Shown: positions 12,923-23,400 of the stretch, in pieces
Layout of the letters: every line of letters begins with the position of its first letter
Position numbering within the stretch: position 1 is the first letter of the stretch
Origin: Bactericera cockerelli
Lineage: Eukaryota; Arthropoda; Insecta; Hemiptera; Triozidae
Reading direction: 5' to 3'
Length of the DNA: 64,000 nucleotides
NCBI GenBank assembly: GCA_024516035.1
Contig: CM044955.1
Location: 39,691,506 to 39,755,505, forward strand
Made by a program: the position numbers and the translations under genes
Notes under the pieces: generated by a model
What the model saw: only the letters and a program-made list of their open reading frames with translations
The model's database searches: none
What the model was told of the DNA's origin: nothing

Positions 12923-13258
12923 GCCAGCCTCCGTGGCGTAACGGTTATAACTACTGCCCATAGTCCAGAGGTCTCGAGTTCGACTCCCGGTTGGGGCAGA
13001 CTTTTCGAATTCTGTCCCCTCCAAGGTCGTGAGGCTGGCATTTCCGGCCCTACCCAGGCTTGGTGAGGTTAATGTGGGTAGCTGGTACGATTCCCAGCGA
13101 ATGGAGGGTAAAACCCCCGTCCTGACTATCTATCTCAAATCAGGACATTAAAACCGAATAGAATCAACTCGTCACAATAGATCTAATTAGGTCGCATCAG
13201 TGTTAATTGTAAGGGTTTTAATGAAAACCCTGCAACCAGGTTAGTTAATAATAATAAT
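12923..13258 (+). mobile_element. Full-length tRNA-derived SINE, family A
   Basis: The element begins gccagcctccgtggcgtaac and is flanked by an exact 11-bp duplication, aattgcgcttt, at 12912-12922 and 13259-13269. The head is tRNA-like: A-box-like tggcgtaacgg and B-box-like gagttcgactccc. A central domain follows (ggcatttccggccc, acccaggcttggtgaggtt, aatgtgggtagctggt), then gcgaatggagggtaaaaccc, and a taa-repeat tail at the 3' end. Length is about 336 bp. It depends on a LINE in trans, by family logic. The central domain is shared with 5S-headed SINEs in this window (16303-16730, 45284-45600, 60605-60808). Confidence 0.85.
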
Positions 13259-13639
13259 AATTGCGCTTTCAAAGTGTACATTTTTCAAAGGAACAATATA
13301 TGAGTTCTTCAGTTCTGAATTTTTTTATTGTGTTTCAGTAAAATAATTTCTTATCTAAAAATTAATTTCATTGGGCTTATATCGTAGGTGGTATATCAAG
13401 AGCACAAATGAAACCTTGATAAGAATTGTAAATATTAAAATAAAATTTCAATTTTGTTGTTTGTGTTACCGTGAATACCGTTAGTTAAGTCAGAGTTTTG
13501 AAGCTTATACCTACATAGTGATTAAATGGATAGAGCCAACAACTTTTTTAAATTATAATTGATGAATGTCGCCTAATCGTATTACTCATAATGACTAAAA
13601 CTTGTAATTTTCGTTGTTCATACAAACAGTAACCCTAAT

Positions 13640-13775
13640 TTAAATATGTATGTGCTTGTCCGAATCCCAAAAGTGAGGATAAGTTTTCGGGTCCCGGCTG
13701 GGTTTCGAACTCGAAGCCTCTGGTTTACGAGACCGACGCTACTCCTTGACCACTGAGCAGCCGCGAGACTTGTTG
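13640..13775 (-). repeat. tRNA-derived SINE, family C, reverse copy
   Basis: On the minus strand it reads gctgctcagtggtcaaggag, then a tRNA-Thr-like anticodon region (tctcgtaaaccaga), B box gagttcgaaaccc, ccgggac, and cttatcctcacttttggg. The same order of modules occurs at 2320-2480 and 30405-30600. The acceptor stem is not formed, so it is a SINE head rather than a tRNA gene. Confidence 0.7.
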
Positions 13776-15282
13776 AAAAGTCTATAATTTACGTGTCCTA
13801 TATCATTTACATCACCCTGTAGTTTACGGTCGAATTGCTTTTACCTCAAGGGTTGCAAAGTTTAAAACTGACCTGTCTTCACACGCATTTCAACAAAAAT
13901 ATTGTTGGTTCAATATTCGGTATTGGTCCTAATTGATTCCCAGAAAAAAGGTCAACAATGAAAAAAATGTTTATGTAAAGTAATTCATGACTTTGGTTAT
14001 ACAGGGTGTAGCAGTCAGATTAACCATCAGATACCCCCTATTTAGATAATTCAAAATAATTGTTTTAAGAGACTACCCCTAGTCAATTAATCAATGTTAT
14101 CATGCAATTTTATTATATTATTAATAATAAGAGATCGACAAATACGAATACCTCTAAAATATGATAAACTACCTTCAGTGAGAATAGTATTAATAATAGG
14201 TATAATTATTAGATAATAATTATGTAAATAATATAGGTAATTATTAATAATTATGTAAATGAATGCGCCGCAGACTCTAATTGTGACTAACATTTTCAAT
14301 TTAATTATGCAAATACCTATGTATATCTGGTTTAGTGGTCTATCCACTAAACGTATATTTTTGCTCAGGAAAATTTTCTCGAAAATTAGTATTCTTCATT
14401 GGACCAGATAGAATTCCGCTTGATGCAGACTTTCAGAAAGATTGAATAAACTGTTGTGCCACCACATGGATATAGTGCCAACACACGACACTGGTCACTC
14501 AATAGTAACAGTTGGCTAAAAATCTCAAAATCATTAGACTTGATCTAGAAAATGTATTTAGACTGATTTTTTTGTTGCTTACTGGGTTCTTAAAAACAGT
14601 TAGGGTAGAGTAATCTAAACATGAGATATATAGTATCATACATAATGCTTCCTTTACTGTCATTCTTAAATTTACGTGTTCACGTACCCTTTTTTCTGTG
14701 TTTCTATAAATTATATTGCGAAATCACAGTGTCCCCGCATTCATAATACAATCACCCTGTATTTACTCAGGGACGCATTGCAGTCATCTCAAGGATTAGA
14801 TACCTGGTACTTAGGTACCTACTCTGTGCGTAGTCCAAAGACTTTTTCCGCCCCGAATTTAACCTGTAGATAGCAATGGCTATTTGTAGAAATACCTGTA
14901 AGTGTAAAGGTTGACGAAGAGCTGAAAAGTCAACCAAAACGTCCACTTTGGTTCATTCCTCTTTAAAACTCTGACCCTCATTCACCACCACAGCTTTTGA
15001 CGTTTTCCAATAGAAATATTGAAGCATCTTTATTAGACAATTTAATTACGCTTTCGAAAACCCGTGAAAATTTTAACTAGTTTTATTTAATTAACTCTTG
15101 ATAGACTTTTCAATTAAGATTTACTTTGTTTTTAATCCAAGTTTAAAGTTTGCTTTATTTATGTTATGGTTATGACAAACGGAAAATGGTGTATTCAACG
15201 TGCCATGGACGTTGTATAACTAAAATAGACATATTATGTAATTTTTTTCTGCCATTCAGAAAAATCCTTCTAGTATGACACA

Positions 15283-15765
15283 GGCTGGGTGAGGTTTACG
15301 CGGAAAATCCTCTTAACCTCACCTACCCTATGTTGAGCCGTGAAAAGCCTGCATCTCAAGAGTTTAAATTTGAATGGTCACCCTCTTCACTAGTGTATGT
15401 ATGACTTTACTTGTGGTGAAGCACAAGGCCGCTTCACAATTTTTGTGGGTAGCGTAGAATTACTAAGAGCCTCCTGTACTTTTCGAATTCTATTACATTA
15501 ATTTCTTTTTACTCTGGTAATGCCGCCACTAGTCGTTACTCATACAAGTAACTACTCATTTTTCTTCACGAGGTATGAGTGAACCTCGAACATCCAAGTA
15601 CAGAGCAGAAAAATTACTGCCCCGCTGGGAATCGAACCCAGGTCACCATGCGTGTAATGCCTAGCGCGCTAACTCACTCTGCCACGGTGACTACCCCTCT
15701 TCACTAGTGTTTGCTTAACAGTCGTGACAGAACGGTAACTGAAGTATTCAACAAGTCTATCATAT
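15283..15765 (-). repeat. 5S-rRNA-derived SINE, split by a second SINE
   Basis: Read on the minus strand, 15765 to 15697 gives the 5S-like head (gttctgtcacgactgttaagcaa) and 15396 to about 15300 gives the rest (tgaccattcaaatttaaac, then gtaggtgaggtta). Between them lies the family D SINE at 15397-15694, bounded by an exact 16-bp duplication. The 5S SINE was therefore present first. Just outside, at 15281-15297, a short plus-strand piece of the central domain (acaggctgggtgaggtt) faces it, a small head-on pair of unknown origin. Confidence 0.75.
15397..15694 (-). mobile_element. tRNA-derived SINE, family D, nested insertion
   Basis: Flanked by exact copies of ccctcttcactagtgt at 15381-15396 and 15695-15710. 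On the minus strand it starts with a tRNA-like head: gtggcagagtgagttagcgcgc (A-box region) and ctgggttcgattcccag (B box). The roughly 225-bp body that follows includes cacaaaaattgtgaagcggcc and ends in a short AT-rich tail. A diverged relative of the body is at 29315-29475. The long target duplication fits LINE-mediated insertion. It sits inside an older 5S-derived SINE. Confidence 0.85.
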
Positions 15766-16199
15766 TGGCATAAATTAATTTTGTAAAAAATACGAAGCTC
15801 TAACACCAGTACTGTTTCTATGGCTTGGTTGTCGAAACACTAAAACCATTTTCTCGGCAGTTTAAGTCTTTGGTAGACGTGATTTCAGATACGTTACAAC
15901 GCACATGTGATGAAACCAGGGCCGGGGCATTCTTAAGCCAACGACTGTCATTAGCAGTCCAGCGTGGAAATGCCTCGAGCCTGGTAGGCACCAGGTGTCG
16001 GGAGAAGATGTTTGTTGTATGAAAATACACTTAAATAAATGAACCTATCGAAACTTAACTAAAATCAACTTAATCTCAATATATTTTGACTAAAATAATG
16101 TCACGTCGATGCGATGGCACGTTCAAATCACCAGTACTTTTCCAGTTATAAAGGTTGAGTTCTCACATTTGTGTTAATCACTTTCGTGATATAACAGGT

Positions 16200-16302
16200 A
16201 TTCAAACTCGCTTTACTAAATCCGCGCTGAAACCGGGACTTGAACCACCGACCTCCAGGTTACAAGTCCGCCGCTTTATCGATCAAGCTACAGAGGTCGG
16301 TC
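16200..16302 (-). repeat. tRNA-like SINE head, reverse
   Basis: Minus strand: gacctctgtagcttgatcgataaagcgg, ggacttgtaacctgg, ggtggttcaagtcccgg. This looks like tRNA D-arm, anticodon-arm and T-arm regions. The anticodon stem has a mismatch and no acceptor stem closes, so a functional tRNA gene is unlikely. It abuts the 5S-like sequence at 16303 and may have inserted into or beside that SINE. Confidence 0.55.
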
Positions 16303-16510
16303 ACTTATTAAAGTTAAGCAATATCTAGCGAGGCCAGGAGTTGGATTGATGACCATTCCTCTTCAAACGATCATGATGCTGGCTATTCCCAGCCCCACTC
16401 AAGTTGGGTGAGGTTAATGTGAGTAGCGCGTTTGTGAGTTTCGAGAAAATAGAGGGTGATATGACTATGCAGTTGGAAAGCGATGTTAAACCAAAATAAA
16501 CAAATATTGT
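16303..16510 (+). repeat. 5S-derived SINE (5' end interrupted)
   Basis: Begins within the 5S-like domain (aaagttaagcaatatctagcgagg, then a diverged ttggattgatgacc), followed by the shared central domain (ggctattcccagccccactc, ttgggtgaggttaatgtgagtagc) and a tail with gatgttaaaccaaaataaac. The missing 5' end may be the phrase gatggcacgttcaaatcacc at about 16111, separated by the tRNA-like piece at 16200-16302. Confidence 0.7.
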
Positions 16511-16730
16511 TATGTCAGAATCGATGGCATGTTGAAAATACCATTCGGTCATGGCTCACTGATGTTAGGCAACGCCCAGTGAGGTTAGGACTCAGATGAG
16601 AGACCAGTCCGGCTATTCCCTGGCCCACTCAGACTGTGTAATGTTCATATGAATAGCTACTTAATGAGTTTCAAGCGAATGGAGGGTAAAACCTCCGTCC
16701 CGATGTGACTAGTTCACCGCCTAAGCGTTT
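16511..16730 (+). repeat. 5S-derived SINE, second tandem copy
   Basis: Head: gatggcatgttgaaaatacc and ctcactgatgttaggcaacgcc (cf. 5S gaagttaagcaacgtc). Then the central domain (ggctattccctggcccactc) and gcgaatggagggtaaaacctccgtcc. It follows the copy at 16303-16510 directly, so two related SINEs lie head to tail. Confidence 0.65.
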
Positions 16731-17104
16731 AACTGGATACTAAGCTTGGCTCAATAAAATAATATATCATTCAGTAAGCTTCTCATGAAATTACCTATAC
16801 ACAATACATGGGTATTTTTATGCACCATAAATAACTATGACAATAAGTTTGGATCGAACTCATTCTTAGCTGTATTTCTGAGAAATCCCTTTAATAATAT
16901 AATTGTAAAGGGAGAAATTTTAAAATATTCCTGGTACGGCAACACTGAAACTATCTCCGAGACAATGAGTCATCTATTGCAAGGTAGAACATTGGAGATA
17001 ACAGCGATGTGATTTTTACTCAGTTCTTCCTCTCCTTACTTGTCTGTCTCCATGCGTATGGGAAATATACGGCAATTTGTATTGGCTATAGTAGCTTAAG
17101 TAAT

Positions 17105-18113
17105 TGAGCACAAAATTCGGGGTTTGAAGCACAAATTAGCACAAAATACAAGGATTAATTTGACATCAAAAAAGTATTACGAATCAAAAGTGGTGGTGCT
17201 GGGGAAATGGGTGTGGGGGAGGGGGGTCTCCGAAAAATAGCAATAGCGCCCTTATCGTTGAAGCACAAAATTCGGGGTTTGAAGCACAAAGAAGCACAAA
17301 ATAAGCACAAATTAGCCATGTAAAAAAAACATTACGTTTCGAAAGTGGTGGTTCTACCGTTTCCCCAGCACCACCAAATTGAAATGGGCGTAGCGCCCTT
17401 ATCGTTGAAGCACAAAATTCGGGGTTTGAAGCACAAAGAAGCACAAAATAAGCACAAATTAGCCATGTAAAAAAAACATTACGTTTCGAAAGTGGTGGTT
17501 CTGGTGGTTCCCCAGGGGCCCCCGAAGTGGAATGGGCGTAGCGCCCTTATCGTTGAAGCACAAAATTCGGGGTTTGAAGCACAAAGAAGCACAAAATTCA
17601 AGGATTAATTTGACATCAAAAAAGTATTACGAATCAAAAGTGGTGGTGCTGGGGAAATGGGTGTGGGGGAGGGGGGTCTCCGAAAAATCGCAATAGCGCC
17701 CTTATCGTTGAAGCACAAAATTCGGGGTTTGAAGCACAAAGAAGCACAAAATAAGCACAAATTAGCCATGTAAAAAAAACATTACGTTTCGAAAGTGGTG
17801 GTTCTACCGTTTCCCCAGCACCACCAAATTGAAATGGGCGTAGCGCCCTTATCGTTGAAGCACAAAATTCGGGGTTTGAAGCACAAAGAAGCACAAAATA
17901 AGCACAAATTAGCCATGTAAAAAAAACATTACGTTTCGAAAGTGGTGGTTCTACCGTTTCCCCAGCACCACCAAATTGAAATGGGCGTAGCGCCCTCATC
18001 GTTGAAGCACAAAATTCGGGGTTTGAAGCACAAAGAAGCACAAAATAAGCACAAATTAGCCATGTAAAAAAAACATTACATTTTAAAGGTGGTGGTGCTG
18101 GCGAAATGGACCC
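17105..18113 (-). repeat. Right arm of Foldback-like element
   Basis: Reverse complement of the left arm. Reading inward from 18113 it has the same gatgag variant in the outermost unit as the left arm, the same third-unit variant (tgcgatttttcgg) and the same cttcgggggcccctggggaa junction. It has one fewer 147-bp unit in its inner half than the left arm, and its inner end differs from the left arm's. Sharing of unit-specific variants means the arms were copied from each other or are kept alike by conversion. Confidence 0.9.
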
Positions 18114-18122
18114 CCTTAGATC
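18114..18122. other. Right target-site duplication of Foldback-like element
   Basis: ccttagatc, identical to 10087-10095, directly follows the terminal gaaatggaccc. Confidence 0.9.
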
Positions 18123-18390
18123 AGATGAGGTGAAAATTACAGGAATATAATCATTTAGTTTGGGGTCATGGATTTTTTTTGTGAATCACTCTTTTGCTTT
18201 TTGCTCGGTTTTGGTAAATCCTCAATATCTTCACTGTACCTATACATATACATACATAGTTGGCTATGAGTCGATAATTCGAACCCCCCCGGGGGCAAAT
18301 ATTTGTTCTTAGGTTGGTTGAATTTCATGTTTATTTTTGGAGTACCTATACTGCGAATTGAGCTGTCGAAAAGCTCTATAGCAAAATTAT

Positions 18391-18537
18391 TATACCTCCT
18401 CCCCTCATATTTTTTACAATGGATTCAATGCTTTATGCTACAAAAATTGAACTACTTTAACATCTGCAGATATACCGCCTCCCCTCATATTTTTTACCAT
18501 GGATTCAATGCTTTATGCTACAAAAATTGAACTACCT
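18391..18537. repeat. 80-bp tandem duplication
   Basis: The unit tatacc(t/g)cctcccctcatatttttta... begins at 18391 and again at 18471, with only a few differences over the matching 67 bp. It generates a repeated amino-acid pattern in a 75-codon open frame, which is not taken as coding. Confidence 0.85.
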
Positions 18538-20348
18538 GAAACACCCTGTTTCTTTTTTTAACAAAGCATTAAATTGAGTCCATGTTTACTTGGAACTTAA
18601 TTCCGACTTTCTCGAAAATTTGAATTTTTGTCGGAAGCGACAAGTTAGTGCGAAATCACAAAGCGGCACGCGCGGCCATAATCTACTTTGGTGATCAATA
18701 AAGCAAATACAAGTAATGCTGAATAAATAAATGTGTCAGGTTTTTTCTCGAAAACCTTATATTTGTTCAATGACTGATAACGACAGTACCTAGTATTCTA
18801 GAACTAATACGCGGTCTAACATCAAGTGCGTGCGGGTTCATGAAATTTTTGTTTTAGCTTTCTACCCAGGGCGGTGCTCCCTGCAGAAGTTTAGCCTCGA
18901 CGAGGCCAAGGAGTTCTGGGTCAGTTCTTCCCCCTGGTTTCTATTCCAATGTTTTGTAATAAAGTTTCTGCTGGCAATGATTTGAAAAAATCTATTCACA
19001 AAGAGACTTTATATTTTTGAATGAATCAAATTACATAGATGTGTTTTAAATGAAATGCCATATCCACCACATCTGAATAGGGAGGGAGCCACTGTAGCCA
19101 TACAATAGGGAGCGTGCTGGTACCCTCATCATGAGAAACAGGGGATACATTATATTGTATTAAATATATGTATAATTGTATATGTATCATTTAATAGCTC
19201 ATTTTTCTGGACCTTTTTTTATCTAAATTTGTTTCGAGTTTCCGTTGTTTCTTTTATGTGTGCACCTTTAATTTTGACTTTGGAGTATAGTGACATAGAA
19301 ATATGTAATATACAGAAGAATCTCGCTAGCTCGAAGTTCGAGGTATCGAGAATGTTTAGATATTAATCGGAATTTCGAACAAGGAGCGAAGTTCAACAAG
19401 GGCTGAAGAATTCTTTCGAGTCAGTGGGATTTTCGATCTGCCGAGATTTCACAGGTCTACTTAAATGCTTAATATTCTGTTTAAATTCCGATCCCACCCT
19501 TACAGATTTTAGAATTTTTGGCTGATTTCCTGTTCATTATTAGACAAATAAGCTTTGGTAAAATTCAATTGTAATATTGTAATTAAACTATTTATCAAAT
19601 TAAGCTTCTATTCAAATTCAAAATCTTAAACTGGCTCGATTATCAAATTACTGATCATAAAAATTTCTTTTTGTCATTTCTTGCAGGTAAGTTACACTGA
19701 CTGAAATTTACTGACTGATGTGTCCCCTGATTATTTGATTTAGTAAAAGGTGAGTCAATTTTTCTTCTATCATTTCAAAAAAGAGAACTCTATTTATTTA
19801 GGTTGAAAGTTGAAATGTTATGTTAAAAAAAAGATGCATGAAATAAGACTAATTTTAGGGAATGTGGGGAACATTATAATGTATACTCATCTTGAAACAT
19901 GAAAGTTGATAGCATGAGTACATAAAATATGTCAATATGAAGTCTTGGGAAATGTATACGTAATACTCCCTGCCCCTTAAAATTCTCTGTAATAATGTTC
20001 TTCGCACAAACAAGAGTACTTCATTGATCAATGACTTTGTATAGCGACTTCAACAGAGCAAATGTACTAGGGGTGTTTAGTGATTAAACTAGTTGCACTT
20101 ATCACACATACTCGCTGCTTGGGTTTCCGCTATTCGGGTGAATTGGAACACATACGGGCACTATTGTGCGCGGTTCATTGGAATAAATTAGTTGAATGAA
20201 ACCGAGAGTCACGAGTTATACGGGCACCAACTGAAGACAAAACTCACTGGGGCTCTCAAACGTTTCATGACTTCGTGTGAATGAATTTATTTGAGGTTAA
20301 TCTAGTATTAGCCTTTTCATTTTTGTAATAATGATGCAGTAATAAAAG
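18538..20348. other. Intergenic or intronic DNA, no supported gene
   Basis: AT-rich sequence with no recognised coding region, SINE or inverted repeat. Open frames are all short. Confidence 0.5.
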
Positions 20349-21157
20349 TTAACATCCATGGGCGTAGCCAGCATCCGCTCTAGGGGGGGGCAACTAAGAT
20401 ATCCGTGTCGAAAGTGGGGGGGGGGGGGGGGGGTGTGGGGGTCCTTTGGGTGCGGAAAAAGGCAGTGGAAGCGATTTGTTTTGTTGTTGTTGAAATCCAA
20501 AGGTCCCACAAGAAACTGAATATATATTTGTAATTTGTACCTACACATACAACGAATACAGACAGCTTTTCTTCTCTCTCAATAATATTTTAGAACAGGC
20601 TTTTTATTTATTGAATGGAATACAGGTAACAATGTTATTGAAACTTATTTGATGCAAAGTTAATTTCTAAAAAGAAAAAATTAAATTCGAAAGCGCATTA
20701 CTTTTGAGGTTTTTTGAGTATAAATCTCGATTCGTCGCGAGGACATATACTTTATTATACATATTTAGAACCGCAATTTTATTGCGAATCTAAACCGATC
20801 GTAACGATTTGGGTAGTACTTTTTGAGCGAGGAGCCTTTTTGTACGGTCGAAACGTTGAAAATTGCCGTAACGAAAAATCTTTATTGACCTATCTTTCAT
20901 TATTTTGACCTATTTGCCCTTTAAAAAAAAATCTGAAATTTTAATGGCAAAAAATAGAAGACATTTGTGTGGTTTTACAAAAAAAATTATCTTGTTACTA
21001 TAATAAAGTTAACGCCCCCAAATAAGCCGGCAAAAAACAGGTCAGACGCAACAAATTTGACCTAAATTTGCCCTAAAAGTTTTTTGGCCTTAACTCGAGA
21101 TTAGTGACCTACATCGTTTATGGCAATTCTCCAGGTCAATTCGCATCGAATGATATA

Positions 21158-22016
21158 CAGGGTGGGGCAAAAGTCTGGAAACCCCTGAATAACTTTCGAA
21201 TGGCTTCCTCGGTAAAATTAAAAATTTGTAAGGTAAACCGGGCTAATAAGACCTTCTTTTAGAGTGGGGTAGATTTTTGTTACCGGCCCCCATGTCGGGG
21301 CCAGGGGGGCCAACTTCATTTTTTTAAATACGAACCCCCACCTTGCGATACATTTTTGGAAAGGTCTTCAAATAAGAAATACATTGGTGCAAATTTTATT
21401 TTTTTAATATTAGACTGTTTGCAAATGGCGTCTAACTTTGTGTATGCAGTAAAGTCTGGAAACCCTGAATATCTTTTGAAAGGGCTTTCTCAGTTAATTT
21501 AAAATTATGCACGGTAAGTCGGGGTAATTAGACCTTTCCAAAAATGTATCGCAAGGTGGGGTTCCGTATTTAAAAAAATGAAGTTGACCTCCCTGGCCAT
21601 GGGGGCCAGTAAAAAAAATCGGTCCAATTCTAATATAAGGTCTAATTACCAAGGATTACCGTACACAATTTTAAATTTACTGAGAAAGTCCTTTCGAAAG
21701 ATATTCAGGGGTTTCCAGACTTTACTGCATACACAAAGTTGGACGCCATTTGCAAACAAATAATATTAAAAAAAATAAAATTTGCACCAATGTATTTCTT
21801 ATTTGAAGACCTTTCCAAAAATGTATCGCAAGGTGGGGGTTCGTATTTAAAAAAATGAAGTTGGCCCCCCTGGCCCCGACATGGGGGCAGGTAACAAAAA
21901 TCGACTCCACTCTAAAAGAAGGTCTTATTAGTCCGGTTTACCGTACAAAATTTTAAGTTTACCGAAGAAGGCATTCGAAAGTTATTCAGGGGTTTCCAGA
22001 CTTTTGCCCCACCCTG
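21158..22016. mobile_element. Palindromic mariner-type MITE, nested
   Basis: Ends are cagggtggggcaaaagtctg and its reverse complement, with ta on both sides (21156-21157 and 22017-22018), the Tc1/mariner target. The whole 859 bp is an imperfect palindrome. A module starting gtctggaaac(c)cctgaat occurs four times: forward at 21173 and about 21452, reversed at about 21696-21722 and 21986-22005. A second palindrome of the same family therefore sits in the centre of the first. No coding capacity. Confidence 0.85.
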
Positions 22017-22018
22017 TA

Positions 22019-23400
22019 TAATAAGTCTAGTTTTGATAAAATTTTACAGTCACTTTGGGCAAATTAAAAATTTCCGAAAATTTTAATCAATGAACCGGCC
22101 CCGCCCACATGGACTGGGTTATATATGAAGCTTTTCTTTTAAAAAATTTTGTATCTGACAATTTTCCGGTTCGATCGATATGCAATATGCCCTGTTAACG
22201 TTTATAATAGCCCCGGAAAACGGCCCGGAAAAATCACTAAAAAATTTTAATTTTTCAAATAATTAAAAACATTTCAAATGAATTAAAAACATGGTTAACG
22301 ATTAAAATTTTCAAAAAAAATTTGGCAAAATTTAGGAAATCACATGTAGAATCACCGTCTCTGCCTCACCCTCTACCCCTTTTTTAAGCCGAAAAAACGT
22401 CTCCTTCTGCCTTAAAACGGCGTTTGAAAAAACCGTTTTAATCGTCGCCTTGAAAATTAATTGATTTTAAGGCTTATGGCGGTAATGTTATACTTTTTTG
22501 GATTTGCGTCGTCAAGGCAAATCGAACGATATGTAACATCATGTGCTTGCGACACTTTATCGGTGCATAATCACCGATTGAAAAAAAAGCAGCCATTTTT
22601 TGACATATGTCAAACTTTTGACATATCAGTTTAAACTTTAACATATTCTTGTAGCCCTCGTCTGTACAAACCTAACGCAAATTTCAGCCTTTCGTCATTA
22701 ACACAGCCAGAGTTATGGCGAAAAAACGCAAAAAATTCAAGCGCCTCTGCGCCGCTGGCGCCACCAGATGAAGCGTCGATTTTCTGACAAAAAATGTTCA
22801 TCTTGTATGGGAGAAAATATTTAGATGACCAAATGGCGTCCAGAGGCTACCAAAGTGGCAGGGCAAAAACTGGCACGAAAAAAATATCTGTTCTGCGCAT
22901 AACTCGTGAACGGCGCACCACCAAATTTTGGTACCATTAAAAGGTGCGCCTACACATTCTACACATTTCATACTCTATACATGTTTGCTTCATCTGCAAC
23001 ACAGAAGGAGTTAGAGCGGCATATATGGTTTTCCAAAAAGGCTCTAATATGGCCCTAATTCGGCCCTAGTAGGTGACGAAAGGCCTTAACACTAACCCTA
23101 GATAGCGGCCATTCATACCTGTCGGTGGAACCTAGTTTGAACCTGATCGGCACCAAAAGACCATTTGCTCGCCCCGATTTTCCATTGGAGCGCCTCACTA
23201 ATTATACAGCCAGGGAGAGCTTTGATATTTTTTTTTTTGGTCTACTTGATATTTTTACCCTTTTAAAAATACTTTGATTTTTGATTTTAAGGTTTTTCAA
23301 TGTTTTTTTTTTTTCTCGAAAAATATTTTTCAAAAAATATCATAATATATGTAAATTTAAGTTGCCCCTTCCATGTTGCATACTATTGGGGTTTCTCTAG
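22019..23400. other. Interior of the 3.1-kb element, non-coding
   Basis: No open frame worth noting. Sequence is AT-rich with GC-rich phrases such as cgcctctgcgccgctggcg near 22742. It may be the eroded body of the element. Confidence 0.5.

Larger units (their letters stand above)
11276..17104. other. Interior of Foldback-like element, non-coding
   Basis: Between the arms there is no open frame longer than 86 codons and no transposase motif. The content is AT-rich unique DNA plus at least seven SINE pieces (listed separately), including one SINE nested in another. This looks like ordinary genomic DNA held between two Foldback arms, or a much-decayed interior invaded by SINEs. Transposon-end-like motifs occur at about 12769 (tacagggtg), 13813 (caccctgta), 14000 and 14752; possible pairs share only 9-12 bp and are not called. 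Confidence 0.6.
10096..18113. mobile_element. Foldback-like (Mutator-type?) transposon, 8.0 kb
   Basis: The ends are exact inverted copies (gggtccatttcgccagcacc... at 10096 and its reverse complement ending at 18113), flanked by the perfect 9-bp duplication ccttagatc. The arms (10096 to about 11275 and about 17105 to 18113) are nearly identical reverse complements made of 147-bp tandem units. The 5.8-kb interior has no transposase or other gene, only unique DNA and SINEs. Known Drosophila Foldback elements share long TIRs with nested tandem repeats and 9-bp duplications, and the FB-NOF group is linked to Mutator-like transposases; assigning this element there is inference from architecture. 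It is non-autonomous. Duplications at the outer ends only show that arms plus interior were inserted as one unit. Confidence 0.85.

Noticed and set aside
13640..13775. Functional tRNA-Thr gene
   Set aside because: A and B boxes and an anticodon-like region are present, but the acceptor stem does not pair and the same head plus a non-tRNA extension recurs elsewhere, so it is a SINE head.
14000..14762. Element bounded by tacagggtg and caccctgta
   Set aside because: Only nine bases are shared and the adjacent sequence diverges at once; such words are frequent in this window.
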